NCBI GenBank assembly: GCA_963709325.1
Contig: CAVPVV010000003.1
Span: 744,001-808,000, forward strand
Reading direction: 5' to 3'
Origin: VFZN01 sp963709325
Lineage (GTDB): Bacteria > Acidobacteriota > Vicinamibacteria > Vicinamibacterales > UBA2999
DNA: 64,000 nucleotides
Shown piece by piece: positions 52,382-59,946 of the stretch; position 1 is the first letter of the stretch; the number at the start of each line of letters is the position of its first letter. A program made the translations under genes and the position numbers. Under the pieces are notes generated by a model. The model saw only the letters and a list, made by a program, of their open reading frames with translations, did not search any database and was not told the DNA's origin.

Positions 52382-52492
52382 AATGTGCGATAGACTACAT
52401 TCGCCCGCCAGACTGGTGCTACGCCTTCGGGTGACGTCGCCTCAGCCTCCGAGCTTTTGGCAGCGAATCGCTGCCGCGCAGGAGCGCGACGA
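52382..52492 (+). promoter_or_regulatory. Conserved 111-bp leader, copy 2
   Basis: Gap-free match to 46801-46911. Here the stem is perfect, GGCAGCG with CGCTGCC around a three-base loop, followed by AGGAG and the ATG at 52493 of a 27-codon remnant. It sits between the intact divergent Crp-like gene and the radical SAM gene. Confidence 0.7.
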
Positions 52493-52576
52493 ATGTCTAT
52501 GCGGTTCGCTTCCGAACAACTCGCCCGCTTTCGCCTCGCCGCCCAACGGTTGGTCGAACAGGCGGCGTCTTCTTGA
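52493..52576 (+). pseudogene. Truncated response-regulator start (27 codons) or leader peptide
   Basis: Reads MSMRFASEQLARFRLAAQRL and seven more residues, then TGA. It aligns residue by residue with the start of the response regulator at 46912 (MSLQFASEELADLRHDAQLL) and then stops. It keeps the same AGGAG ribosome site, so it may still be translated ahead of the radical SAM gene 59 bp downstream. A leader peptide is the alternative reading. Confidence 0.6.
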
Positions 52577-52635
52577 CGCCGCCGCGAGTCCGTGGCGATG
52601 CACCTGAAGCACGTCGCGACGGCGACGCGCCCACT

Positions 52636-54147
52636 ATGACTGTCCATCTGGTGAATCCCAGCCACTTGTCCTTTGGTGTGGGCGTGATCACACCACGATG
52701 GCTGTTTGTGCTGGCTGGGGCGACCCCGGCTTCACACGGCCGACCGAGCATTACGGACGAAACACTGGAACCGTTCGACATCGGCAGGGTCCAGCCTGGC
52801 GACGTCGTCGGAATCGGGATTCACACCGGCAACGCGCTTCGAGGGTACGAGATTGGTACGCTCGCGAAGGACCGAGGGGCGACGGTCATCTTCGGCGGCA
52901 TTCACGCGACGCTCTATCCCGACGAGGCGTTGAGTCTCGGCGGCGCCCATGCAGTCGTTAAAGGCGATGGCGACGTGGTCTGGCCCCTCGTGCTGAACGA
53001 CGCGGCGCACGGCCGCTTGAACCGCATCTATGAGGGCGGACGCGTTGATGCCGATCGGTTCGTCGCGGCACGGTGGGAACTGCTGCCACAGGGGCGGTAT
53101 ATGTGGGGCTCCGTCCAGACGGTGCGCGGATGCCCGAAGCATTGCTCGTTCTGCTCCGTCTGGCGGACAGACGGCCAGAAGCCGCGCCAGCGAACGGTGG
53201 ATGCCGTGGTCGACGAAATCGTAGACCTCCGTCGGCGAGGCTTCCGGTTCATCGCACTGGCCGATGACAACTTCTATCCGGTGACATTGGCCGATCTCGC
53301 GATGGCGGAGCGGCAGCGCAACGCCGCGCGGCTCGAGCAGCTGCGGACGTTGCGCGCTGAGCGATTCGAGTTGATGGACCGTTTGGCACAGTTGCGCTCG
53401 GATATGGTGTTCTTCACCCAGATCACCATGGAGGCGGCCGAGGACACGGCATTTCTCGACGCCATGCGGCTCGCGAACATCAAGGGTGCGCTGGTCGGCA
53501 TCGAGGCGGTCACACCTGAAGGTCTCAGGGACGTGTACAAAGGGTTCAACGATGTGGGCGAGGCGCTGATCGCGCGCCTGCGCACGTTCCGCGAGCACGG
53601 CGTGCACGTCCTTGGCTCCTTCATCTTCGGACTCCCCAGCGATCGCCCGTCCACGTTCCAGGCGACCGTCGACGTCGCGAATCGGGCCGAACTCGCCTTC
53701 GCGCAGTTCGTCATGTTGACTCCGTATCCCGGTACCGTGGATTTTCAGGCCTGGGAAAAGCGGCTCGGGCCCGACGCCGCGCAGGTCGGTGGAGTACCGA
53801 TCACCCGTCACTGGTTGATCCCACAGAACCAACGGCCGAAAGTGTATGCCCCGCACCCGGTGATGTCTCCCGATGAGATCCGGGCGAGGACTCAGGCCGT
53901 GTGGGATCAGTTCTACGGCCTGAGGCGGATCTGGGCGCGATCGCGATGCACGCCGACACTGCGGGCGCGGCTGGCCTTCGTGTTGATTTCGAAGCTCTAC
54001 CGGCAGATGTACGCGAATACAGGGATCGCCACCGACAGTGCACGCGTGAGTCGGGCAAATCGCTGGGCCCGCCTGATCGCCAAGCCGTGTCGGCGCTTGT
54101 TTGTCGCGCGCCCGTTACCGACGCGCACGGCAACGGCCGATGCGTGA
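52636..54147 (+). CDS. B12-binding-domain radical SAM protein
   Basis: 503 residues from the ATG at 52636; a TTG at 52573 in the same frame overlaps the remnant upstream and adds an Arg-rich leader. The N-terminal cobalamin-binding-like domain is about 30-135 (GDVVGIGIHTGNALRGYEIG, GATVIFGGIHATLYPDEALS). The radical SAM cluster motif is CPKHCSFC near residue 170 (C-x3-C-x2-C), with the barrel continuing through FRFIALADDNFYPVTLADLA and VLGSFIFGLPSDRPSTFQAT. Such enzymes make methylations or rearrangements in hopanoid, carotenoid or natural-product pathways. No partner pathway genes are adjacent, so the substrate is unknown. The usual D-x-H-x-x-G of B12 domains appears degraded. Confidence 0.9.
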   Translation: MTVHLVNPSHLSFGVGVITPRWLFVLAGATPASHGRPSITDETLEPFDIGRVQPGDVVGIGIHTGNALRGYEIGTLAKDRGATVIFGGIHATLYPDEALSLGGAHAVVKGDGDVVWPLVLNDAAHGRLNRIYEGGRVDADRFVAARWELLPQGRYMWGSVQTVRGCPKHCSFCSVWRTDGQKPRQRTVDAVVDEIVDLRRRGFRFIALADDNFYPVTLADLAMAERQRNAARLEQLRTLRAERFELMDRLAQLRSDMVFFTQITMEAAEDTAFLDAMRLANIKGALVGIEAVTPEGLRDVYKGFNDVGEALIARLRTFREHGVHVLGSFIFGLPSDRPSTFQATVDVANRAELAFAQFVMLTPYPGTVDFQAWEKRLGPDAAQVGGVPITRHWLIPQNQRPKVYAPHPVMSPDEIRARTQAVWDQFYGLRRIWARSRCTPTLRARLAFVLISKLYRQMYANTGIATDSARVSRANRWARLIAKPCRRLFVARPLPTRTATADA

Positions 54148-54177
54148 CGAGTCTGTTCCGACGGCGGCTCGTCGCTG

Positions 54178-55290
54178 ATGGCGAGGGACGTGATGTTGCA
54201 TGAGTTCATCGACCTGAACCGGGACGTGATCGTTGCTGGTACCAGGGATCGGGTTCGCAGCCGCCCCTGGCCATCGGTCGCGCCGGGCGAGCTGGAGGAC
54301 GGCGTGCCGCTGTTCCTGACGCAGCTGTCAGAGACGCTCCGCTTGGAGGCCACGCAGGCGCCCTTTCCTCCAGACGCTATCGGTGCGGCTGCCGCGCGCC
54401 ACGGAGGGGACCTGGTCCGACTCGGCTTTACGGTGTCCCAGGTCGTCCATGACTATGGCGACATCTGCCAAACGATCACGGCGCTTGCGGTGGAGCAGAG
54501 AGCCCCCATCTCGGTGGAAGAATTCCATACCCTCAACCGATGTCTCGACACCGCGATCGCGGAGGCTGTCACCGAACATGCTCGTGTGACAGCAGAGGCG
54601 CGATCCGCCGACGAGACTGAACGCCTGGGCAACACGGCGCACGAACTTCGCGACACCCTGAACACCGCCATGCTCGCGTTCCATGCGCTGAAGCGAGGCG
54701 CCGTCGCCATCAACGGCAGCACGGGAGCGGTCCTCGGCCGTAACTTGATGAGCCTTCGCGAAGTCATCGATCGCACGTTGTCCGAAGTCCGCCTCGAAGC
54801 CGGGAATCAGAGACGCGCCCGCGTCGCTGTCGTCACGTTCATTGACGAGATCACTGCGTCCGGGATGATGCACTCCGAGTACCGGCACATTCAGTTCACC
54901 GTCGAGCCTATCGATCCCGCTTTATCGATCGACGCGGATCCGCAACTCCTCACGTCGGCGGTGATGAACGTGTTGCACAACGCCTTCAAGAACACGCCAT
55001 CAGGAGGTCGCGTGATCCTGCGGGCCCGCGCCGAACACGGCCGGTTGCTCATCGAGACCGAGGACGAATGCGGCGGGATTCCGCCGGGCAAGGGCGATCT
55101 GTTTCACAAGTTTGGCGATCGGCGTGGCAGCGACCGATCGGGCCTCGGCCTGGGACTCTCGATCGCTCGGAAAGCGGTAAGGGCGCACGGGGGCGAGATC
55201 AGCATCCGCAACATGCCCGGCAAAGGGTGCGTCTTCGTCATCGATGTCCCGCTTGCCGCGGCAGAGATTGCCTTGCAACCGGTGTCTTAG
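54178..55290 (+). CDS. Soluble sensor histidine kinase with RsbRD-type N-terminal domain
   Basis: 370 residues, no membrane helix. The N-terminal helical domain about 10-140 resembles the RsbRD/N-terminal globin-like sensor (VPLFLTQLSETLRLEATQAP, GFTVSQVVHDYGDICQTITA). The phospho-acceptor is in NTAHELRDTLNTAMLAFHAL (about 155-175). HATPase features are LLTSAVMNVLHNAFKNTPSG (N-box), TEDECGGIPPGKGDLF, and GLGLGLSIARKAVRAHGGEI. It starts 30 bp after the radical SAM gene, so the two are likely cotranscribed. No cognate DNA-binding regulator is adjacent; the receiver-only protein at 46912 is a possible partner. Confidence 0.88.
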   Translation: MARDVMLHEFIDLNRDVIVAGTRDRVRSRPWPSVAPGELEDGVPLFLTQLSETLRLEATQAPFPPDAIGAAAARHGGDLVRLGFTVSQVVHDYGDICQTITALAVEQRAPISVEEFHTLNRCLDTAIAEAVTEHARVTAEARSADETERLGNTAHELRDTLNTAMLAFHALKRGAVAINGSTGAVLGRNLMSLREVIDRTLSEVRLEAGNQRRARVAVVTFIDEITASGMMHSEYRHIQFTVEPIDPALSIDADPQLLTSAVMNVLHNAFKNTPSGGRVILRARAEHGRLLIETEDECGGIPPGKGDLFHKFGDRRGSDRSGLGLGLSIARKAVRAHGGEISIRNMPGKGCVFVIDVPLAAAEIALQPVS

Positions 55291-55352
55291 GCTCGAGTAC
55301 CGTCCCGAGGCCCAAGCCGCCAGGCGCATCGCGCCTTGTTACCGACAGCGCG

Positions 55353-56975
55353 TCAGTACATCCCGGCGCCCGTGCCGCCCATGGACGCGGCCGCGCTCTG
55401 ATCTTCTTCGGGAATCAGCGAGATGACAGCCTCGGTCGTGAGCAGAAGGGACGCAATTGACGCGGCGTTCTGGAGCGCCGATCGGACAACTTTGGTCGGG
55501 TCTATCACTCCCGCCGCGACCAGGTTCTCATAGCGCTCGGTTTGCGCATTGAAACCCTCGTCGTCGTTCATTTCTCTGACGCGCTGGACAACAATCGACC
55601 CTTCGTGACCGGCATTCGCCGCGATCCATCGCATCGGTTCTTCGATCGCACGAGCAATGATCTTGACGCCGATTTGCTCGTCGCTAGCGACCTCGAGGTT
55701 CTCAAGCGCCTTCGACGCCCTCAGCAGGGCGACACCGCCGCCGGAGACAATGCCCTCTTCGACGGCCGCTTTGGTCGCATGCATCGCGTCCTCGACGCGA
55801 GCCTTCTTTTCCTTCAGCTCGGTTTCGGTCGCCGCACCCACTTTGATGATCGCCACGCCACCGACGAGCTTGGCGAGCCGCTCCTGCAGTTTCTCGCGGT
55901 CGTAATCGGACGTTGTGTCTTCAACCTGCGCCCTGAGTTGCTTGACGCGACCGGCAATCGCGGCCGACGTGCCAGCGCCTTCGACGATGGTGGTGTTGTC
56001 CTTGTCTATGGTCACCTTCTTTGCTTGACCGAGGTCTTCGATCTTCACGCTCTCGAGTCTCACACCGAGATCCTCGGTAACGGCCTGGCCACCGGTCAGA
56101 ACCGCGAGATCCTCGAGCATGGCCTTCCGGCGATCCCCGTAGCCTGGTGCCTTCACCGCGGCGACCTGTAGCGTGCCGCGCAGTTTGTTGACGACGATGG
56201 TCGCCAGCGCTTCGCCTTCGACGTCTTCCGCGACGATCAGCAACGGACGGCTGGCGCGTGCGACCAGCTCCAGCAGCGGCAAGAGGTCTTTCATTGCGCT
56301 GATCCGCTTGTCGTGGATGAGAATGACGGGCTTCTCCAGCACGACCTCCATCCGTTCGGGATTCGTGACGAAATACGGCGACAAATAGCCGCGATCGAAC
56401 TGCATCCCTTCCACGACCTCGAGCGTAGTGTCCATGCTCCTGGCTTCTTCGACGGTGATGACCCCGTCCTTGCCCACCTTCTCCATGGCTTCGGCGATGA
56501 TTCGTCCGATGGTCTCGTCGTGGTTCGCGGAAATGGTGCCAACCTGGGCGATCATCGACCCGGTCACAGGCTTGGACATCTTCTGGAGCTCCGCCGTGAT
56601 CGCGGCGACGGCTTTATCGATCCCGCGCTTGACAGCCATGGGGCTGGCGCCAGCGGCGACGTTCTTCGCGCCTTCGCGGTAGATGGCCTGCGCCAGCACC
56701 GTAGCCGTGGTGGTGCCATCTCCGGCGACGTCCGAGGTCTTGCTCGCCACCTCCTTCACCATCTGTGCGCCCATGTTCTCGAGCGCGTCCTTCAGCTCGA
56801 TCTCCCTGGCCACGGTGACGCCGTCCTTGGTGATGGTGGGCGACCCGAACTTCTTGTCGAGGATCACGTTTCGTCCTCGCGGTCCGAGTGTGACCTTGAC
56901 CGCGTCGGCCAGGCTGTTGACCCCCCGAAGGATCCCCTGCCGTGAGGCCTCGCCGTACACAATCTGTTTTGCCAT
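55353..56975 (-). CDS. groEL: Chaperonin GroEL (60 kDa)
   Basis: 540 residues. Canonical blocks: VKVTLGPRGRNVILDKKFGS, VASKTSDVAGDGTTTATVLA (ATP site), apical YLSPYFVTNPERMEVVLEKP, and EEGIVSGGGVALLRASKALE. The C-terminal tail is short (ASMGGTGAGMY) rather than a long GGM repeat, but still Gly/Met-rich. It forms the double-ring folding chamber with GroES. The gene lies 18 bp after groES. The sequence diverges from the housekeeping type in several places (YGEASRQGILRGVNSLADA), suggesting it could be an additional, accessory copy. Confidence 0.96.
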   Translation of the reverse strand: MAKQIVYGEASRQGILRGVNSLADAVKVTLGPRGRNVILDKKFGSPTITKDGVTVAREIELKDALENMGAQMVKEVASKTSDVAGDGTTTATVLAQAIYREGAKNVAAGASPMAVKRGIDKAVAAITAELQKMSKPVTGSMIAQVGTISANHDETIGRIIAEAMEKVGKDGVITVEEARSMDTTLEVVEGMQFDRGYLSPYFVTNPERMEVVLEKPVILIHDKRISAMKDLLPLLELVARASRPLLIVAEDVEGEALATIVVNKLRGTLQVAAVKAPGYGDRRKAMLEDLAVLTGGQAVTEDLGVRLESVKIEDLGQAKKVTIDKDNTTIVEGAGTSAAIAGRVKQLRAQVEDTTSDYDREKLQERLAKLVGGVAIIKVGAATETELKEKKARVEDAMHATKAAVEEGIVSGGGVALLRASKALENLEVASDEQIGVKIIARAIEEPMRWIAANAGHEGSIVVQRVREMNDDEGFNAQTERYENLVAAGVIDPTKVVRSALQNAASIASLLLTTEAVISLIPEEDQSAAASMGGTGAGMY

Positions 56976-56993
56976 GAGTTGGTCTCGTTGTCC

Positions 56994-57287
56994 TCAGCTT
57001 GTTTCGACGACCGCAAGCACTTCGTCCTCGCGCATGATGAGTAGCTGCTCACCATCGAGCTTGATTTCCTGGTTCGTATACTTGCCGAACAAGATCACAT
57101 CGCCCGCCTTGACATCGAGAGCGACACGCGCGCCACCGTCTTTGACAATGCCGCTGCCGGCCGCGATTACCGTGCCTCGTTGCGGCTTCTCCTTCGCGGT
57201 GTCGGGGATAATGATTCCGCCGCTGTTCTGCTCGCCCTCTTCGTGACGGCGGACGATGATTCGATCGTGGAGCGGTCTGACATCCAT
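56994..57287 (-). CDS. groES: Co-chaperonin GroES (10 kDa)
   Basis: 97 residues from the ATG at 57287, preceded by GGAGGG with a five-base spacer (57298-57293), which rejects the longer frame to 57470. Family blocks: MDVRPLHDRIIVRRHEEGEQ, the mobile loop NSGGIIIPDTAKEKPQRGTV, and VKAGDVILFGKYTNQEIKLD. It caps the GroEL ring. No CIRCE element (TTAGCACTC-N9-GAGTGCTAA) is seen upstream. Instead the TGACAG-N7-CTGTCA repeat at 57306-57324 lies eight bases before the ribosome site. It is probably cotranscribed with the exported protein gene upstream. Confidence 0.96.
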   Translation of the reverse strand: MDVRPLHDRIIVRRHEEGEQNSGGIIIPDTAKEKPQRGTVIAAGSGIVKDGGARVALDVKAGDVILFGKYTNQEIKLDGEQLLIMREDEVLAVVETS

Positions 57288-57305
57288 AATGTCCCTCCGA
57301 ACGTC

Positions 57306-57324
57306 TGACAGAACGGGTCTGTCA
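57306..57324. promoter_or_regulatory. Inverted repeat ahead of groES
   Basis: TGACAG (57306-57311) and CTGTCA (57319-57324) with a seven-base spacer, overlapping the stop of the upstream gene. It could be an operator, an RNA hairpin tuning groES translation, or a weak terminator. Confidence 0.35.
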
Positions 57325-58005
57325 AGGACGAAATGCGGCCTTGTTGGCGATGCGCGCCTCGTCGCGACCGGCGCCGGCCTCGACTGCCTCTTGCTTGCGC
57401 TGTGCTGCTTCGCGACCCGGCGCTTCGATCGCATCCAACCTGACTGCCTCGCGGATCGCGGTCCGGGCACGCGCGCTCAACGATTTCGACACCAGAATCA
57501 GCTGCACTTCAGACGTGTACGACCCACGAATGACCGTGAGCAACGAGTCCGCCTTCTCCCATTGCGCGACGACGTTGCTATCGAGGAACCCCTCAACTGG
57601 TGGGCTCGTCCGGGTCCTTGCCGATGCGAGTATGGGCGGGCCGTAGGCCATCGACAGTGATTCGACAATGTCACTGTTCGTCAGGCCTTCTGTGCGGTCG
57701 CGATCGTAGTTGACGATCACCTGATACAACGCGTCCTTGTAGAACGTAAATGTGATCTCTCGCACCGGATCGGCCAGCGTGGTTCGGGAATCGACGTACG
57801 GCGCACGCCATTCCAGCTCCTGAATTGTCGCCGGCCGATCGTGGAGCGTCTTCGCATCGCCGGACAGCGCGCTAGTCGCCGCGACCACCGACTCGAGGTT
57901 GCTGTCAAGAACGTAGGCTCGATACCGAGACATGTCCTGCGCGAAGGCCAGCTGACCGCCGAGGATAAGGCCGACAGCGATGCCGAGTGAACGCGTACTG
58001 TTCAT
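57322..58005 (-). CDS. Exported protein of unknown function upstream of groES
   Basis: 227 residues with a signal peptide (about 1-22, LGIAVGLILGGQLAFAQ). The mature domain contains YRAYVLDSNLESVVAATSAL, IQELEWRAPYVDSRTTLADP, a beta-rich middle, and a charged helical C-terminus (AIREAVRLDAIEAPGREAAQ). I recognise no family beyond conserved periplasmic proteins of this phylum. It lies 34 bp upstream of groES on the same strand, suggesting a link with envelope stress. Confidence 0.6.
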   Translation of the reverse strand: MNSTRSLGIAVGLILGGQLAFAQDMSRYRAYVLDSNLESVVAATSALSGDAKTLHDRPATIQELEWRAPYVDSRTTLADPVREITFTFYKDALYQVIVNYDRDRTEGLTNSDIVESLSMAYGPPILASARTRTSPPVEGFLDSNVVAQWEKADSLLTVIRGSYTSEVQLILVSKSLSARARTAIREAVRLDAIEAPGREAAQRKQEAVEAGAGRDEARIANKAAFRP

Positions 58006-58154
58006 GCCGAACTCCTGATGTGTGCCGCATCTCGAGGGTGACAGGTTGATTGGTGCGTGTCTGTGCCGCAGTGCACACCAGCCGCGCGAAGCCGCGCGGC
58101 TTACGTGTGCATTCGGGAACAGCGCGGTTCAACGCCGGAACCTACACTCGACAT

Positions 58155-58358
58155 ATGCCACTTGCATCAATCAAGAACATCATTGCCATGCTCTGGGTGT
58201 CGACGGTGTTCATCCCGGGCATTGCGGGGCATGTGCACTCAGTCTCGAGCTGGACCGTTCTCGTGGCCGTCGCCGTCGTCCCGCCGCTGGTCATGATGTG
58301 GCGGTGGAATGACCCTCTCCAGACCATGTCCGAGAGCATTCAGGAGGCACGTCGATGA
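58155..58358 (+). CDS. Small membrane protein 1
   Basis: 67 residues from the ATG at 58155; the upstream in-frame ATG at 58050 adds an Arg-rich stretch with no family features. Two hydrophobic segments are visible: NIIAMLWVSTVFIPGIAGHV and TVLVAVAVVPPLVMMWRW. The end (QTMSESIQEARR) includes an AGGAGG ribosome site for the next gene, and the stop overlaps its ATG by four bases, so the two are a coupled pair. No family is recognised. Confidence 0.65.
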   Translation: MPLASIKNIIAMLWVSTVFIPGIAGHVHSVSSWTVLVAVAVVPPLVMMWRWNDPLQTMSESIQEARR

Positions 58359-58522
58359 CGATTCACACGGCAGTAATCCCCGACGTAGACGCGGACATCC
58401 GGTGGCGCGACTGGCAGGCGCGAGGTGCCGCTAGTGACCGGCTAACGGCTGCGAGAATGCGCAGAGTGCTGCTGCTCATTGTGGCCGCTTTGAGCGTCTG
58501 GTTCGCGGTTCAACTGACGTGA
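58355..58522 (+). CDS. Small membrane protein 2
   Basis: 55 residues. The ATG overlaps the previous TGA (ATGA) and sits eight bases after AGGAGG. The N-terminal half is polar (DVDADIRWRDWQARGAASDR). The C-terminal half is one membrane helix (RVLLLIVAALSVWFAVQL). Coupled translation with the upstream membrane protein suggests a two-component small complex. Function unknown. Confidence 0.65.
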   Translation: MTIHTAVIPDVDADIRWRDWQARGAASDRLTAARMRRVLLLIVAALSVWFAVQLT

Positions 58523-58591
58523 GGAGTGAGCACTGCCCTGCTAGGGCATCCGATGTGCTGCAGCGGCATGCCGGGCTCCTAAAGACGTCTC

Positions 58592-58622
58592 GATAGCACG
58601 ATCGTTGCGTTTCGGTGCTATC
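58592..58622. terminator. Candidate bidirectional terminator
   Basis: Perfect 8-bp arms GATAGCAC (58592-58599) and GTGCTATC (58615-58622) with a 15-base loop, between the plus small-protein pair and a minus-strand degenerate gene. Confidence 0.4.
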
Positions 58623-58624
58623 TA

Positions 58625-58975
58625 TCACACCTCGCACCGACCCAGGAGCGGGATGGCGATCGTGTAAACGTACTGCATCCTCGACACGCCGATGCCGAAC
58701 AGAAACGAGATGAGCGGCACGCCGATCGTATCAAGTAGCTCGCCGCCGAATAGCCCAGCCATAATCGAGGCTAAGGTGACGGGCTGCCGCTTGTCAGACT
58801 CGCCGAATGGATCACGGCGCCGATAATCCCCGCGACCGCCAGCAGTACAGCCGACACATTTATGATTCGCCGCGGACGTAGGCACCATCGGTTCCAGGCC
58901 AACGTTCTGGCGACCACCGCTGGTACCCACATCACCTGACGCTAGCCACCCTCGCAACGCGATCGATTGCCGCAC
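58625..58975 (-). pseudogene. Probable frameshifted small membrane protein
   Basis: Hydrophobic helices are split between two frames: IINVSAVLLAVAGIIGAVIH in a second frame (ending at a stop near 58781) and PVTLASIMAGLFGGELLDTI, GVPLISFLFGIGV in the frame given. Joined by one shift they would make a multi-helix membrane protein. Family unknown. Confidence 0.4.
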
Positions 58976-59060
58976 TAACGCGCAGCCGCTTTGGCTGGTT
59001 CCCTCGGGGTTCTCTTCCGCGTAGTGAAGAGCCAGGCGGCCGACCGCGAGATCGACGACT

Positions 59061-59579
59061 TCATGGCCGTCCCACGCTCGCGCCCAGGGTGCCGAGAAGC
59101 TCGTCCAGTTGCTCGAACGTCTCGCTCATCGCATCCGCCGCCCCGGTGCCGGCAGCGTCGAGCGCTTCCTTCGAGGGATAGAGCTCGTGCATGACCAGCA
59201 GCGTCTTGCCACCTTGTTCCTCGAAGGTCACCGTGGTGACCGGCCCACTGTCACCTTCGTCATTGGTCCAGACGAGGCGCGAGTGCGGTGTCACTTCGAT
59301 ATACCTACCGAAGAACTCGTCAGGGTTTGAGGCATCGTGGCCGAACACCAAACGGTACCTGCCCCCGACACGCACATCCATCTCGCAGGAACGCAGGAAC
59401 ATGCCCATCGACTTCGGCGCCCACCACTGCTTGAACAGCTCGGGCTTGGTCCACGCCTCGAACACGATGCGCGCCGGACCGTTGACAGTTCGCGTGACGA
59501 CGAGCTCACGCTCGGACTTCCGTTCCACAGTCGTGCGGTTCTTCACGGGTGCGGGCTCACTTCCTCTTCTTGCGTCCAT
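59061..59579 (-). CDS. SRPBCC (AHSA1-like) domain protein, second pair
   Basis: 172 residues. Landmarks: SERELVVTRTVNGPARIVFE, AWTKPELFKQWWAPKSMGMF, CEMDVRVGGRYRLVFGHDAS, and TTVTFEEQGGKTLLVMHELY before the C-terminal helix TFEQLDELLGTLG. Its first codons overlap the ArsR gene by 23 bp, so the two are coupled. The pair is analogous to 22708-23585 but clearly different in sequence. Confidence 0.88.
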   Translation of the reverse strand: MDARRGSEPAPVKNRTTVERKSERELVVTRTVNGPARIVFEAWTKPELFKQWWAPKSMGMFLRSCEMDVRVGGRYRLVFGHDASNPDEFFGRYIEVTPHSRLVWTNDEGDSGPVTTVTFEEQGGKTLLVMHELYPSKEALDAAGTGAADAMSETFEQLDELLGTLGASVGRP

Positions 59580-59922
59580 CGACCTTCTCCTTCCGTTTCA
59601 ATTCCTCGACAACCTTATCCAACTCGTCGAAGCGTGCGTCCCAGAGCTGGCGGTACCTCTCGATCCATGCCGCCTCTTCCTCCAGCCGGCGCAGGCCGAG
59701 CTTGCAGGTCCGCACGCGCCCGACCTTCTCCGTGGTGACGAGCCCCGTCTGCTCCAAGACGCCGACGTGCTTTTTCATCCCCGTGAGCGTCATGTGAAAC
59801 TTCTCGGCAAGGTCGGTGATCGAAGCGTCTGCACGTCCGAGCTGCTCCAGAACGCCGCGTCGAGTGGCGTCCGAGAGCGCGGCAAACCCGGCATCGAAGC
59901 CGGCCCGCGAATACTGAACCAT
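59557..59922 (-). CDS. ArsR-family regulator, second SRPBCC-linked pair
   Basis: 121 residues from the ATG at 59922 (MVQYSRAGFDAGFAALSDAT); the open frame continues seven codons upstream without a better start. The winged helix is RRGVLEQLGRADASITDLAE then MTLTGMKKHVGVLEQTGLVT, and the wing KVGRVRTCKLGL. The C-terminal dimer helix WIERYRQLWDARFDELDKVV ends in a very basic tail (KRKEKVDGRKKRK). The start codon lies inside a long perfect palindrome, so autorepression is very likely. Confidence 0.9.
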   Translation of the reverse strand: MVQYSRAGFDAGFAALSDATRRGVLEQLGRADASITDLAEKFHMTLTGMKKHVGVLEQTGLVTTEKVGRVRTCKLGLRRLEEEAAWIERYRQLWDARFDELDKVVEELKRKEKVDGRKKRK

Positions 59923-59934
59923 GTGGTTCAGTAT
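59911..59934. promoter_or_regulatory. Operator palindrome over the ArsR start codon
   Basis: Two 11-bp arms, ATACTGAACCA (59911-59921) and TGGTTCAGTAT (59924-59934), are perfect inverted repeats around two bases and contain the ATG at 59922. The AT-rich TATATAAC that follows could be the -10 element. The AACCA half-site also follows the palindrome at 23589-23598. Confidence 0.75.
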
Positions 59935-59946
59935 ATAACACACGGA

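Noticed and set aside
37334..57287. Insertion sequences or transposases in the accessory block
   Set aside because: I looked for transposase-like frames and terminal inverted repeats around the pseudogenes and duplicated leader and saw none.
57280..57340. CIRCE element for groES
   Set aside because: The inverted repeat there is TGACAG-N7-CTGTCA, not TTAGCACTC-N9-GAGTGCTAA.
57288..57470. Longer groES reading to 57470
   Set aside because: It adds 61 Arg-rich residues; GGAGGG five bases before the ATG at 57287 and the family start MDVRPLHDR fix the true beginning.
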